The notes beneath the pieces were generated by a model. That model searched no databases, was not told the origin of the DNA, and was given only the letters and a program-made list of their open reading frames with translations. Both the position numbers and the translations under genes were made by a program. Positions 8,269 through 17,423 of a stretch of 64,000 bases of DNA are shown here, piece by piece. Each line of letters starts with the position of its first letter. Positions within the stretch are counted from its first letter, which is position 1. This DNA comes from UBA10649 sp963842725 (GTDB lineage Bacteria > Actinomycetota > Actinomycetes > S36-B12), in assembly GCA_963842725.1 (NCBI GenBank), contig CAWJHN010000004.1, positions 1,488,001 through 1,552,000 of the forward strand. Reading direction: 5' to 3'.

Positions 8269-9873
8269 CTAGGGGGTTTCCAGGTCACGTCGATCGAAGC
8301 GCATCGCCCCGAGCAGGACCAGGCCGGCCGCGATGGCCGTCAGGACGATCAGCGGGACCCAGTCCATGTCCGCGGCGGGCAGCTTGGGCACATGGACGAA
8401 CGGGGACGCGTTCATCACCCACGTCGGCCACTTGAGCATCGCGCCGATCTCGCCGACCAGGAGGAAGGCCACGATGAGGGCCCACGCGAGATAGGTGAGC
8501 CGGGGCAGTGCGCCGACCAGCGCAACGGCTACCCCGGTCATGGTCCAGATCGCGGGGAGATAGGCCATCGACGCCCCCACGTTGGCCCAGAAGCCGGCGG
8601 TGGAGCCGGTGGCCGCAGCGTTCGCGAGGCTGAACGCGACGCCCTGCACGAGGCACAGCAGCGCAGTGCCGGCGATGGCGATGATGACGTGGCTGCCGAG
8701 ATAGGCGTACCGCGACACTGACGTCGCGAGCACAGGTTCGGCGTGCCCGTCGGCCTCCTCCGTGCCCACGTGCCGTGCTACGGCGATGCCGTAGCAGGCG
8801 GTGACGAAGGCGATGATGCTGAACTCCATCGCGATGAACGCGTCGATGAGGACGTCGGTGCCTCCGAGGGACGTGATCATCTGCTCGGCCTGGGGACTGT
8901 CCATCATGGCGCTCAGGTCCGAGACGATGCTGCCGACGATGGCGCTCAGGATGACGTAGGCGACGACCCAGCCCAGCAGGATCCCGCGCTGCAGCCGCCA
9001 CGCGAGCGCCCACGGGGTGCCGAGCCAGCCGACTGCGTGCGCCGGCCCGACCCGGTCCGGCAGCAGTCCGGACCCGAGGTCGCGGCGTGACGACACGACG
9101 AGGGCAGCCCACCCGACGACGACGCTGAACAGGACGGACAGGCCCAGGATCGCGAAGTGGTCGCCTGCATAGGGACGCACCTGCTGGCCCCAGCCGATGG
9201 GGGACAGCCAGGACCAGACGGCTGGCGCCTCGGCGCTCCCGGTCGCGTCGCCGAAGGCGCGCAGCAGGTATGCGGCGCCGACGACGCCGAGGCCGATGGC
9301 GGTCGCGGTGCGCGAGGACGACGTCAGCTGCGCGCACATCGCTCCGATGGCCACGAAGGCAGTCCCGGTGGTCGCCCACGCCAGCCCGAAGGCCCAGGAC
9401 CCGGCGGCCGGCAGCCCCACGGCGGTCAGGCCGATCGCGGAGAGGATGCCGATGCCCAGCATGGCGATGGTGGCGACGATGACGGCCGACGCGAGGGCCG
9501 CCCAGGCACCGACGACCGTTGCGCCCAGCAGTTCCGTTCGCCCGCGCTCCTCGTCGGCCCGGGAGTGGCGGATCACCAGCATCACCGAGAGAACCGCGAT
9601 CAGCGTCGCGCCGAAGGCGCCGAGCTTCAGCAGGGACAGCTCGCCGAGCGATGTGGGATCCCAGATGCGTCCGTACATGGCGACGGCGACGGGCACGTCG
9701 TTGATGCTCGACGCCGCGGTGATGCGGGTCGCGTCGTCGGGATAGAGCGCCATCGTCGCGGAAGCCGACGAGACCGTCATGAGGACGAAGATGCCCACCC
9801 AGACCGGCAGCAGGACCCGATCCCGGCGCAGTGCAAAGCGGGTCAGCGTGACCGTGCCCGCGAGGCGGTTCAT
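8269..9873 (-). CDS. ABC transporter permease
   Basis: 534 residues with roughly twelve hydrophobic segments. It has the duplicated layout of large actinobacterial exporter permeases related to the tetronasin/multidrug (TnrB3-like) group. The N-terminal half contains the conserved RADEERGRTELL segment and the second half its counterpart TEEADGHAEPVLA. These glutamate-rich cytoplasmic loops are typical of this permease class. It overlaps the ATPase gene by 4 bases, so the two form one exporter. The substrate, possibly a drug or antibiotic, cannot be inferred from the sequence. Confidence 0.85.
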   Translation of the reverse strand: MNRLAGTVTLTRFALRRDRVLLPVWVGIFVLMTVSSASATMALYPDDATRITAASSINDVPVAVAMYGRIWDPTSLGELSLLKLGAFGATLIAVLSVMLVIRHSRADEERGRTELLGATVVGAWAALASAVIVATIAMLGIGILSAIGLTAVGLPAAGSWAFGLAWATTGTAFVAIGAMCAQLTSSSRTATAIGLGVVGAAYLLRAFGDATGSAEAPAVWSWLSPIGWGQQVRPYAGDHFAILGLSVLFSVVVGWAALVVSSRRDLGSGLLPDRVGPAHAVGWLGTPWALAWRLQRGILLGWVVAYVILSAIVGSIVSDLSAMMDSPQAEQMITSLGGTDVLIDAFIAMEFSIIAFVTACYGIAVARHVGTEEADGHAEPVLATSVSRYAYLGSHVIIAIAGTALLCLVQGVAFSLANAAATGSTAGFWANVGASMAYLPAIWTMTGVAVALVGALPRLTYLAWALIVAFLLVGEIGAMLKWPTWVMNASPFVHVPKLPAADMDWVPLIVLTAIAAGLVLLGAMRFDRRDLETP

Positions 9874-10763
9874 GGCATCGCATCCGTCGAATAGTGCTCC
9901 AGGAAGATCTCCTCCAGCGTCGGTGGCGAGGTCGTCAGGCTGGTGACGCCCGCGGCGGAGAGCACGCGCAGCAGCGGGTCGAGCGCGCCCGGCTCCACGC
10001 GACAGGCGAGCTTCGTGCCGTCGAGCCGGACATCGCTCAGGCCGACGATGGCACCGAGTCCGGCCGGCACCGAGGCCAGCTGGGCGGACACCGAGGTGAG
10101 GGTCAGGTGGCGCATCTCAGCGAGCGTGCCCGTCTCGACGATCCGGCCCGCCCGGATGATGCTCAGGCGGTCCGAGAGTGCCTCGGCCTCGGCCAGGATG
10201 TGGCTGCTCAGCAGGACGGAGCGACCGTCTCCTCGCCAGTCCCGGATCACCTGGCGGAACGCCGACTCCATGAGGGGGTCGAGGCCCGAGGTCGGCTCGT
10301 CGAGCAGCAGCAGGTCGACGTCCGACGACATCGCCGCGATCAGGGCGACCTTCTGGCGGTTGCCCTTCGAGTAGGCGCGTGCCTTCGTGGTCGGATCGAG
10401 GTCGAACAGCTCGATCAGGTCCTCGCGCCGGGTCGGGTTGAGGCCTCCGCGCAGCCGGCCGAGCAGGTCGATCACCTCGCCGCCGGTCAGGTTCGGCCAC
10501 AGTGAGACGTCGCCGGGAACGTACGCAAGCCGACGATGCAGCGCCACGCGGTCCCGCCACGGGTCCATGCCGAGGACCGTGGCCGATCCCGAGTCGGCGC
10601 GCAGCAGCCCGAGCAGGCAGCGAAGGGTCGTCGTCTTACCCGATCCGTTCGGCCCGAGGAAGCCGTGCACCTCACCGGCGGCGACCGTCAGCGTCAGGCC
10701 GTCGAGGGCCCGCGTCCTGCCGAAGGTCTTGACAAGGTCCGTGACAACGATGGCAGCGTCCAC
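9870..10763 (-). CDS. ABC transporter ATP-binding protein
   Basis: 297 residues from the GTG at 10763. Walker A is GPNGSGKT near residue 37, followed by a Q-loop-region sequence, the signature region YSKGNRQKV and Walker B LLLLDEPTSGLD, with the switch histidine in LLSSHI. The C-terminal 80 residues form the extension typical of drug-exporter (DrrA/CcmA-like) ATPases. A GTG nine bases earlier (10772) is also in frame, but it falls inside the likely -10 element TACCGT, so the start at 10763 is preferred. It drives export through the adjoining permease. Confidence 0.9.
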   Translation of the reverse strand: MDAAIVVTDLVKTFGRTRALDGLTLTVAAGEVHGFLGPNGSGKTTTLRCLLGLLRADSGSATVLGMDPWRDRVALHRRLAYVPGDVSLWPNLTGGEVIDLLGRLRGGLNPTRREDLIELFDLDPTTKARAYSKGNRQKVALIAAMSSDVDLLLLDEPTSGLDPLMESAFRQVIRDWRGDGRSVLLSSHILAEAEALSDRLSIIRAGRIVETGTLAEMRHLTLTSVSAQLASVPAGLGAIVGLSDVRLDGTKLACRVEPGALDPLLRVLSAAGVTSLTTSPPTLEEIFLEHYSTDAMP

Positions 10764-10776
10764 GCCCTTCACGGTA
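10764..10776 (-). promoter_or_regulatory. Leaderless -10 element for the ABC exporter operon
   Basis: TACCGT (10776-10771), 7 bases, GTG at 10763. It decides between two in-frame GTG starts. Confidence 0.45.
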
Positions 10777-10924
10777 CGTCCCGAGCGGTGTCCGATGCCA
10801 CCGACACGGCGGGCCTCGCAGCACGTCCCGGCCGAGCGCCGCCCTCAAGTGGACAGCCGTGGCAGAGGTGGAATGCTCGGCAGGGCGCGGTCGCCACGCC
10901 GTGCGCCTACCCACCGGGAGTCCC

Positions 10925-13588
10925 ATGCCCTCCGGCCCTCCGCCGTTACGCCGCCAGCAGGCCGAGGCGCTGGCGGCTATCAGCGGCGCCTGGCGCGGCG
11001 GCGCCCATGCGGCATGGGTCGTGCTGCCTCCGGGGGGTGGCAAGACCCGGGTCGGGCTCGAGTCCGTCGCCCTGCATCCCGATCCCGCCGTGGTGCTGGC
11101 CCCGAACACGGCGGTGCAGTCCCAGTGGATGGCACAGGCGCAGTCCTTCGGGCTACGCGTGGGCGACCGGCATGACCTCGCGTCGGGTATCTCGGTGTTG
11201 ACGTACCAGTCGGTGGCGCTCTTCACCACGGACGACGACGACGTGGAGCGGGTGGGTGCCGAACGCCGTCACATCGACCGACTGCACCCGAATGCGCTGG
11301 ACCTGGTGGATCGACTGGCCGCCCTCGGCCCGCTGACGCTGGTACTCGACGAGTGCCACCACCTGCTCGACGTCTGGGGCGAGCTGCTTGCTGAGGTTCT
11401 CGACCGGCTCCCGCAGGCCCGGATCCTCGCGCTCACCGCGACCCCGCCGGAGGCACTGGCTGCCGACGAGGCCGAACTCGTCGAACGTCTCTTCGGCTCG
11501 ATCGTCTACACGGCGAGCATCCCCGGCTTCGTCCGCGACGGGCACCTCGCGCCGTTCCGCGAGCTGGTCGCCTTCACGGTGCCCACCGCTGGGGAGGCGG
11601 AGTACCTCAGCGGCACCGCGCTGAGGTTCGCCCAGATGCGCAGCGACCTGATGACGCCGGACCTGACGTCTGTGGGGTTCCTCGCCTGGCTCGACGAGCG
11701 GTTCGTGCGGCGGGTGGCCGTCGGCGCCCGGTCCGTCGAGGACACCACGGCCGTCTCGTGGCAGCAGGTCGTCAAGAGCGCTCCCGATCTCGCCGACGCG
11801 GCCCTGCGCGCCCACCATGCCGGCCTGATGGCGCTGCCGACCGGGGCCAGGATCCGCGAGCAGCATCGAGCCGCGATGGACGGCGACGACTGGAGCCTGC
11901 TGATCGACGACTTCATCCGCGGCGTCCTGCTCGACTCCACGGATCCGCGCGACCGGGAGGTGCTCGAGCGGATCCGGGAGGCGGTGCCCGGGATCGGCCT
12001 GCGGCTGACGCGCCACGGCCTGGCCAAGGCCACCAGCCCGGTCGATCGCGTCGTTGCGCGGTCCGCCGGCAAGGCGGTGGCGACCGTCGAGATCGCCGAC
12101 CTGGAGTGGGGCGCGCGCGGAGACGGCCTGCGAATGCTCGTCCTGTGCGACTTCGAGCGGGCCTCGCCCCAGGTCCCGGAGGGGCTCGTGGGGGTGATCG
12201 AGCCGGAGGAGGGCTCCGCCCGAGGCGTGCTGCGTCGACTGACGGCTGACCCGCTCACCCGTGGCCTGCAGCCCGTGATGGTGACCGGTCGCTCCGTGGC
12301 CTGCGGTCGTGACACGGCACCGTTTCTGATCGGCTGGCTCAGGGACCAGGATCCCGGCCTCGACATCCGTGCGGATGACGGCGACGGCTGCTCGGAGATC
12401 GTCGGAACCTGGGACTCGCGCAGATGGGTCCCACTGCTGACCCGCTGGTTCGAGGACGGCCGGGGCCGGGCGCTGATCGGAACCCGGGCGCTGCTGGGCG
12501 AGGGCTGGGACGCGCGGCGGATCAACGTCCTCGTCGACCTCTCGTCGGCGACCACGCCGATGGCGGTGACCCAGACGCGTGGGCGCGCGCTGCGCACCGA
12601 CCCGCAGGACCCGGCGAAGGTGGCGCACACCTGGACGGTCGTCTGCATAGCCGACGGCCATCCGCTCGGCGACCGCGACTACCACCGGTTCGTCCGCAAG
12701 CACCACGGCTTCTTCTCGGTCACGGAGGACGGCCTCATCACCGATGGCGTCGCGCATGTGCATCCCGACCTGACCGCGTTCGCGCCTCCGTCGCTGGAGG
12801 ATCGGGCGATCATCGCGCAGGACCTGCGGGCCGCCGCCCTCGACCGCGACCGGACGCGCGAGCTGTGGCAGGTCGGGCAGCCGTACGCCGACGAGCCGGT
12901 CGCCGACATCCGCGTGCGCGCTGACCGCAGCCTCGGGCTCGACCTCACGGCCCTGCGGCCCGGAAGCTCCGTCGCCTCGATCGCCCAGGTGGCCGGGGGT
13001 GGCCAGCTGCGGCTGCGACCGGGCTGGAGCCGGGCCCTTGCCCAATGGCTGACGGGGCGGACGGGCGCCGACGGGGATGCGGCGCAGACCGGCACGCTGG
13101 CCGCGTTCGCAGCGGCGGTGGCGGACGGGCTGCGCTCGGCCGGCCATGCCACGGAGGGATCCGGGCAGGTGCGCATCGCCCCGACGGCGGCCGGGAGCTA
13201 CCGGATCTGGCTCCAGGATGTGCAGGAGGATGTGTCGCGAGTGTTCGCGGACGCCCTCGACGAGGTGCTCTCGCCCCTGGGCTCACCCCGGTACCTCGTG
13301 CCCCGTTACACGATCCCCGAGCCGGCCACGCCCGCCGAGGCCCGTCGCCTTGCATGGCGCAAGATGTGGCACCTGCCCGTGCCCGCCACCGTCGTCTGGC
13401 ACGCCGTGCCGAGCTCGGTCGCCGGGCACCGCGCGCAGGCCGACGCGTTCGCCGATGCATGGAACCGCTGGGTGTCCCCGGGGCACGCCGTCTTCGCCGG
13501 CTCTCCCGAGGGGGCCGGAGTCCTCGCCTCGCAGCGGGGCGACGATCCGTTCGGCATCGACACGGGGATGCGGGTCGAGTGGCGCTGA
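10925..13588 (+). CDS. SF2 DEAD/DEAH-type helicase with unassigned C-terminal region
   Basis: 887 residues. The RecA-like core shows Walker A LPPGGGKT near residue 35, motif II DECHH, motif III LTATPP, motif V ALLGEGWD and motif VI QTRGRALR, an XPB/restriction-helicase-like arrangement. About 180 residues sit between the two RecA lobes. The last 300 or so residues, after motif VI, match nothing I recognise. The start is ATG 10925, with GGGAG five bases upstream; the longer frame from 10859 lacks a ribosome site. It stands alone between an ABC exporter and a secreted protein, so context does not reveal its substrate. A role in DNA repair or defence is possible but unproven. Confidence 0.8.
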   Translation: MPSGPPPLRRQQAEALAAISGAWRGGAHAAWVVLPPGGGKTRVGLESVALHPDPAVVLAPNTAVQSQWMAQAQSFGLRVGDRHDLASGISVLTYQSVALFTTDDDDVERVGAERRHIDRLHPNALDLVDRLAALGPLTLVLDECHHLLDVWGELLAEVLDRLPQARILALTATPPEALAADEAELVERLFGSIVYTASIPGFVRDGHLAPFRELVAFTVPTAGEAEYLSGTALRFAQMRSDLMTPDLTSVGFLAWLDERFVRRVAVGARSVEDTTAVSWQQVVKSAPDLADAALRAHHAGLMALPTGARIREQHRAAMDGDDWSLLIDDFIRGVLLDSTDPRDREVLERIREAVPGIGLRLTRHGLAKATSPVDRVVARSAGKAVATVEIADLEWGARGDGLRMLVLCDFERASPQVPEGLVGVIEPEEGSARGVLRRLTADPLTRGLQPVMVTGRSVACGRDTAPFLIGWLRDQDPGLDIRADDGDGCSEIVGTWDSRRWVPLLTRWFEDGRGRALIGTRALLGEGWDARRINVLVDLSSATTPMAVTQTRGRALRTDPQDPAKVAHTWTVVCIADGHPLGDRDYHRFVRKHHGFFSVTEDGLITDGVAHVHPDLTAFAPPSLEDRAIIAQDLRAAALDRDRTRELWQVGQPYADEPVADIRVRADRSLGLDLTALRPGSSVASIAQVAGGGQLRLRPGWSRALAQWLTGRTGADGDAAQTGTLAAFAAAVADGLRSAGHATEGSGQVRIAPTAAGSYRIWLQDVQEDVSRVFADALDEVLSPLGSPRYLVPRYTIPEPATPAEARRLAWRKMWHLPVPATVVWHAVPSSVAGHRAQADAFADAWNRWVSPGHAVFAGSPEGAGVLASQRGDDPFGIDTGMRVEWR

Positions 13589-13593
13589 GTGTT

Positions 13594-13649
13594 GGTGGTG
13601 GCCGGTCCGACCGCGGTCCAGACGGGCGCCGGACGGGCGCGCCACCACC
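13594..13649 (+). terminator. Possible terminator after the helicase gene
   Basis: GGTGGTGGC at 13594-13602 can pair with GCCACCACC at 13641-13649. The 38-base GC-rich interior can itself fold. No T-run follows, so this is tentative. Confidence 0.3.
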
Positions 13650-13764
13650 TCGGCGGAGACCTCTTTCCGCACGAACCGCTCGGCGCGCGACGGTCCGTTT
13701 CTGTGGCTACCGTCGTTGGTGGAGCCGTCATGTGCGGCGGCCCCAGACCAGTAAGGAGCAACAG

Positions 13765-14361
13765 GTGAACGTCAAGAGGACCCTGACCGGCGTCGCGGCG
13801 GCTGTTGTGGCTGCCGGAACGCTTGTCGCCATTGCGCCAGCGGCATCCGCGGCGGATCTGGGCCGCGTGGACTTCGGCTGCGATATGACGGCCGACGACA
13901 TCTACGGCGACCTGGTGATTGTCGGAAGCACCGTCTATGTGGATGGCGCGGTGGGCGACACCTTCACGATCGACGAGGACAACAGCGACGACTGCCTCGT
14001 CCTGAACCACGCGGGGGCGTCGGTGAACACCCTGGCGGACCTTGGTGGATTCGTCTCCTATGGATCTTTGGGGACTCTCCTCACTGATCCGCTGCGCTAC
14101 TCGGACAGCGTGACGGTCGAGTACGTGATCAACGGACCGGGCACGTTCCTCATCCAAGCCCTGGACAGCAGTTACTACACCATCGTCGTGAACGGCGGCA
14201 CCCCGGTGGCGACCACTTCACCGGAGGTCTGGTTCCAGTCGTATGGCCGCGCCAGCGCGAATACGGCCTGCCTTGACGGATGGTCGCCCAGTTACGCGAT
14301 GTGGCCGAATGACGGCATCGGCGGTTGGGTGTGCGACCGCGGGGTCAGGAAGTACGGCTGA
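13765..14361 (+). CDS. Small secreted protein, unknown function
   Basis: 198 residues. It opens with a clear signal peptide (KRT, a hydrophobic core, then cleavage near ASAAD at about residue 30). The mature part is beta-rich with paired cysteines and no catalytic motif that I recognise. The last 35 residues carry a tryptophan-rich block ACLDGWSPSYAMWPNDG..GGWVC, which resembles a C-terminal motif I associate with other secreted actinobacterial proteins of unknown role. The GTG start at 13765 is chosen for AAGGAG six bases upstream and for the signal peptide; a longer frame running back into the helicase is spurious. A strong hairpin terminator follows. Confidence 0.75.
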   Translation: MNVKRTLTGVAAAVVAAGTLVAIAPAASAADLGRVDFGCDMTADDIYGDLVIVGSTVYVDGAVGDTFTIDEDNSDDCLVLNHAGASVNTLADLGGFVSYGSLGTLLTDPLRYSDSVTVEYVINGPGTFLIQALDSSYYTIVVNGGTPVATTSPEVWFQSYGRASANTACLDGWSPSYAMWPNDGIGGWVCDRGVRKYG

Positions 14362-14496
14362 CGTCGGCGCGCTGAGTCCCGGCGCCGTCCTTGTCGACGC
14401 CGGGACCGGGGGCCTTCGAGCCCTGGTGCGACCCGCGCCGGACACTGGTGTAGGCGTCTCCTGTGACACCCGGCTGTGAATGGACGGTCCATGGAA

Positions 14497-14535
14497 CACG
14501 GAAGGCTCCCACGCCGTCGCGGGGAGCCTTCCGTG
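14497..14535. terminator. Bidirectional hairpin terminator
   Basis: A perfect 14-bp stem (14497-14510 with 14522-14535) around an 11-base loop. It lies between the convergent secreted-protein gene and the tRNA-Leu gene, so it can serve both directions. Confidence 0.75.
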
Positions 14536-14552
14536 CAGGTGTCTCAACTACG

Positions 14553-14638
14553 TGTCCGAGGGGGGACTTGAACCCCCATTCCCCGTAAAGGGAACTAGCA
14601 CCTCAAGCTAGCGCGTCTGCCAATTCCGCCACTCGGAC
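14553..14638 (-). tRNA. tRNA-Leu (anticodon GAG)
   Basis: 86 nt on the minus strand. The acceptor stem GTCCGAG pairs with CTCGGAC and the discriminator base is A. The anticodon stem CTAGC/GCTAG frames the loop TTGAGGT, giving anticodon GAG, which reads CUC and CUU. A long variable arm (TCCC..GGGGA) and the T-arm GGGGGTTCAAGTCCCCC mark it as a class II leucine tRNA. The CCA end is not encoded. Confidence 0.96.
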
Positions 14639-14724
14639 GAGGTGAACTGCTGGCACAGCATACCTACCCGGCCACGGATCGATGAATTGGCTCCAACCCG
14701 GGCGCGCAGCCCCCATCAGGGGGG

Positions 14725-14736
14725 CAGGATGGGTGC
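14725..14736 (+). promoter_or_regulatory. Leaderless -10 element for the M20 peptidase gene
   Basis: CAGGAT at 14725-14730, 6 bases, ATG at 14737. The first base departs from TANNNT. Confidence 0.4.
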
Positions 14737-16080
14737 ATGAGCGCAGGTCCCGAGGATCGCGAATGGCAGCCGCTACCCGACGCCGAGGCCGAGGTGGCGA
14801 GGCTGACGCAGGAGCTGATCCGCATCGACACGAGCAACTGGGGCGACGCTCCGGAGACCGTGGGGGAGGCGGAGGCGGCCGACTACTGCGCCGAGCGCCT
14901 CCGCGAGGCGGGGTACGACCCGGAGATCATCGTCACGTCGAGCGACTCGCGCCGGGCCGTCCACGTGCGGATCCCCGGCACCGACCCGTCCGCCCCCGCC
15001 CTGCTGCTGCACGGGCACATCGACGTGGTTCCGGCGATGGCCGACGACTGGACCCACCCGCCGTTCGCGGCCGAGGAGGCCGACGGCTTCGTGTGGGGCC
15101 GTGGGGCCGTCGACATGAAGGACATGGACGCCATGATCCTCGCCGTGGTCCGGTCCTGGGGGCGCAACGGCGTCCGGCCGCGCCGCGACATCGTGGTGCT
15201 GTTCCTCCCCGACGAGGAGGCCGGCAGCAGGCACGGGTCGCACTGGCTCGTCGCCAACCGGCCCGACCTGTTCGAGGGCGTCAGCGAGGCCGTCGGCGAG
15301 GTCGGCGGGTTCTCCCTCACCGTGCGCGACGACCTGCGGCTCTACCCGATCCAGACCGCTGAGAAGGGGATCCGCTGGATCCGGCTGCGCGCCAAGGACC
15401 GAGCCGGTCACGGCTCCATGATCCATCACGACAACGCGGTCACGGCGCTGTGCGAGGCCGTGACCAAGGTGGGTCGCCACACGTGGCCGGTCCGCCGCAC
15501 CAGGACGGTCGACCGCTTCCTCGCGGAGCTCTCTGACGCCTACGGCGTCGACCTCACCGGGGCGGAGCTCGACCAGGTGCTGCACCACCTGGGCACGCTC
15601 GGCGCCCTCGTCGGGGCCACCCTGCAGAACACGGCCAACCCGACGATGCTGCAGGCCGGATACAAGCACAACGTCATTCCCGGGGAGGCGACGGCGAGCA
15701 TCGACGGCCGCGTCCTGCCGGGGTACGAGGCGGAGTTCGAGGAGACCATCCGGCAGATCGTCGGCGACGCCATCAGCGTCGAGTCCGTCGTGGAGGACAT
15801 CGCGCTGGAGGCCCCGTTCGACACGCCGACCGTCGACCTGATGGCATCGGTGCTGCGCGCCGAGGATCCCGGGGCGCGCGCCGTGCCGTACATGATCTCG
15901 GGCGGCACGGACGCGAAGGCGTTCTCCGGCCTGGGCATCGACTGCTACGGCTTCAGCCCGCTTCGCATGCCGGCTGACATCGACTACTGGCGGATGTTCC
16001 ACGGCGTGGACGAGCGAGTGCCGGTGGCCGGGCTCACGTTCGGCGTCCGGGTCCTCGACCGCTTCCTGCGCGCCTGCTAG
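14737..16080 (+). CDS. M20 family metallopeptidase
   Basis: 447 residues. The di-zinc M20 signature is present: the HGHIDVVP segment near residue 90 (first His and Asp ligands), WGRGAVDMKD near residue 120 (bridging Asp) and PDEEAG near residue 155 (catalytic and ligand Glu). A dimerisation domain follows in the middle. The C-terminal histidine ligand is probably in the last 25 residues (MFHGVDERV). No signal peptide, so an intracellular amidohydrolase or dipeptidase. In many actinobacteria such a gene lies next to a DUF5703 gene, as here; the substrate is not known. Confidence 0.88.
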   Translation: MSAGPEDREWQPLPDAEAEVARLTQELIRIDTSNWGDAPETVGEAEAADYCAERLREAGYDPEIIVTSSDSRRAVHVRIPGTDPSAPALLLHGHIDVVPAMADDWTHPPFAAEEADGFVWGRGAVDMKDMDAMILAVVRSWGRNGVRPRRDIVVLFLPDEEAGSRHGSHWLVANRPDLFEGVSEAVGEVGGFSLTVRDDLRLYPIQTAEKGIRWIRLRAKDRAGHGSMIHHDNAVTALCEAVTKVGRHTWPVRRTRTVDRFLAELSDAYGVDLTGAELDQVLHHLGTLGALVGATLQNTANPTMLQAGYKHNVIPGEATASIDGRVLPGYEAEFEETIRQIVGDAISVESVVEDIALEAPFDTPTVDLMASVLRAEDPGARAVPYMISGGTDAKAFSGLGIDCYGFSPLRMPADIDYWRMFHGVDERVPVAGLTFGVRVLDRFLRAC

Positions 16081-16104
16081 GGACCACCGCGATCTCGCGA
16101 GGGG

Positions 16105-16302
16105 TCAGGCGGTGCGGACGACCCGGTACACCCGCCGGCGCAGCCGGACCTGGCGGCGGCCGTCGATGAGCAGTCGAAGCCGGTCGAGCTCCCAGTGCCC
16201 CGTCTCGGCAGCCCCGGTCAGCGCCACGCGCGCGTCCTCACGACTGGTGCCCCGCGGGAAGGACAGTTCCCGGTACTCCCAGGTTGACTTCCGACGCTCC
16301 AT
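16105..16302 (-). CDS. DUF5703 family protein
   Basis: 65 residues, basic, beginning MERRKSTWEYRELSFPRGTS, which is typical of DUF5703. The start at 16302 is supported by a strong GGAAGGAGG ribosome site just upstream; the longer open frame would run back into the aldo/keto reductase gene. It follows that gene by 16 bp on the same strand and converges on the M20 peptidase gene. No function is known for the family. Confidence 0.75.
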   Translation of the reverse strand: MERRKSTWEYRELSFPRGTSREDARVALTGAAETGHWELDRLRLLIDGRRQVRLRRRVYRVVRTA

Positions 16303-16318
16303 CCTCGCCTCCTTCCGG

Positions 16319-17302
16319 CTATCCGCGCTGGGCCCAGCCGGCCTCGGGGTACCCGATCGCCGGGGCAGAGACATCATCGAGGGCGGTGATGATCTCGTCC
16401 GGCAGCTCGAGCTCCTCCGAGGCGAGGGCGGCGATCAGCTGGTTGTTCGTGCGCGCCCCGAGGATCGGCGCCACGACGCCCGGGCGGTCCCGCAGCCACG
16501 CCAGGGCCACCTCTGTCGGCGAGGCGCCGAGGCCCTCGGCCGCCGTCGCGAGGGCATCGACGATGCGCCTGCCGCGCTCGTCGAGGTACACCTGCACCCA
16601 GCCGGCGGTGTCGGCGTTGGCGCCGCGGGAGTCGATGGGCGTGCTGTGGCGGTACTTGCCCGTGAGCACGCCCCGGCCGAGCGGCGACCACGGCAGGATT
16701 CCCATCCCGACCGCCTGGGCGGCGGGCACCACCTCCCGCTCGATGCCGCGCTCGAGGAGCGAGTACTCCATCTGCGCCGTCACCAGCGGGGACCGGCCGG
16801 GCACCGCCTGCTGCCAGGTGGCGGCCCGGGTCATCTGCCAGCCCGAGTAGTTGGAGATCCCGGCGTAGCGGACCATGCCCCGGCTGACCGCGTGGTCGAC
16901 GGCGGCGAGCGTCTCGTCCATGGGGGTGCGCGGGTCCCAGGCGTGCAGCTGCCACAGGTCGATCGTGTCGGTGCGCAGGCGGCGAAGGGACCTCTCCAGC
17001 GCCCGGAGCAGGTGGCTGCGCGAGGCGTTGCAGCGACGCTCGGGATCCGAGGTCGAGACGGCCTTGGTGGCCAGGACGACCTGGTCACGGACGTCGTACT
17101 CCTCGACCAGTTCGCCGAGGAGGGCCTCGGCGGCGCCGTCGCCGTACACGTCCGCCGTGTCGATCAGGGTCCCGCCCGCGTCGAGGAAGGCGGCCAGCTG
17201 GTCACGTGCCTCGTACTCGTCGGTGGTGCGCCCCCACGTGCCCGTGCCGAGTCCGAGCCGCCCGACCCACAGTCCCGATCGTCCAAGCGGGCGCAGGTCC
17301 AT
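16319..17302 (-). CDS. Aldo/keto reductase
   Basis: 327 residues of the NADPH-dependent (alpha/beta)8 AKR family. The N-terminal LGTGTWG, the catalytic tetrad region (Asp and Tyr in DTADVYGDG near residue 52, Lys in VLATKAV near residue 80) and the histidine-containing LWQLHAWD near residue 120 are all present. The C-terminal cofactor region has APILGARTNNQL. It starts at 17302, with TAGCGT six bases upstream, and is divergent from the F420-dependent oxidoreductase. The substrate is unknown. Confidence 0.9.
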   Translation of the reverse strand: MDLRPLGRSGLWVGRLGLGTGTWGRTTDEYEARDQLAAFLDAGGTLIDTADVYGDGAAEALLGELVEEYDVRDQVVLATKAVSTSDPERRCNASRSHLLRALERSLRRLRTDTIDLWQLHAWDPRTPMDETLAAVDHAVSRGMVRYAGISNYSGWQMTRAATWQQAVPGRSPLVTAQMEYSLLERGIEREVVPAAQAVGMGILPWSPLGRGVLTGKYRHSTPIDSRGANADTAGWVQVYLDERGRRIVDALATAAEGLGASPTEVALAWLRDRPGVVAPILGARTNNQLIAALASEELELPDEIITALDDVSAPAIGYPEAGWAQRG

Positions 17303-17314
17303 GCAGGCACGCTA
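17303..17314 (-). promoter_or_regulatory. Leaderless -10 element for the aldo/keto reductase gene
   Basis: TAGCGT (17314-17309), 6 bases, ATG at 17302. Confidence 0.5.
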
Positions 17315-17391
17315 CCCGACCGCGGCGGGCGTTCTGCGCGTTGACGACGCGGTTCCGCCGCACACTCCGGTGCCCGCCCGCGTCCGGGCAC

Positions 17392-17397
17392 TACTGT
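17392..17397 (+). promoter_or_regulatory. -10 element for the F420 oxidoreductase gene
   Basis: TACTGT about 27 bases before ATG 17424. Unlike many neighbours, this unit would have a short leader, which contains the ribosome site AGAGGAG at 17411-17417. Confidence 0.35.
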
Positions 17398-17423
17398 CGG
17401 GGACGCGACGAGAGGAGACTGCG

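Noticed and set aside
13045..13764. N-terminal extension of the secreted protein into the helicase gene.
   Set aside because: The GTG at 13765 has a ribosome site and opens a signal peptide; upstream codons are out-of-frame helicase sequence.
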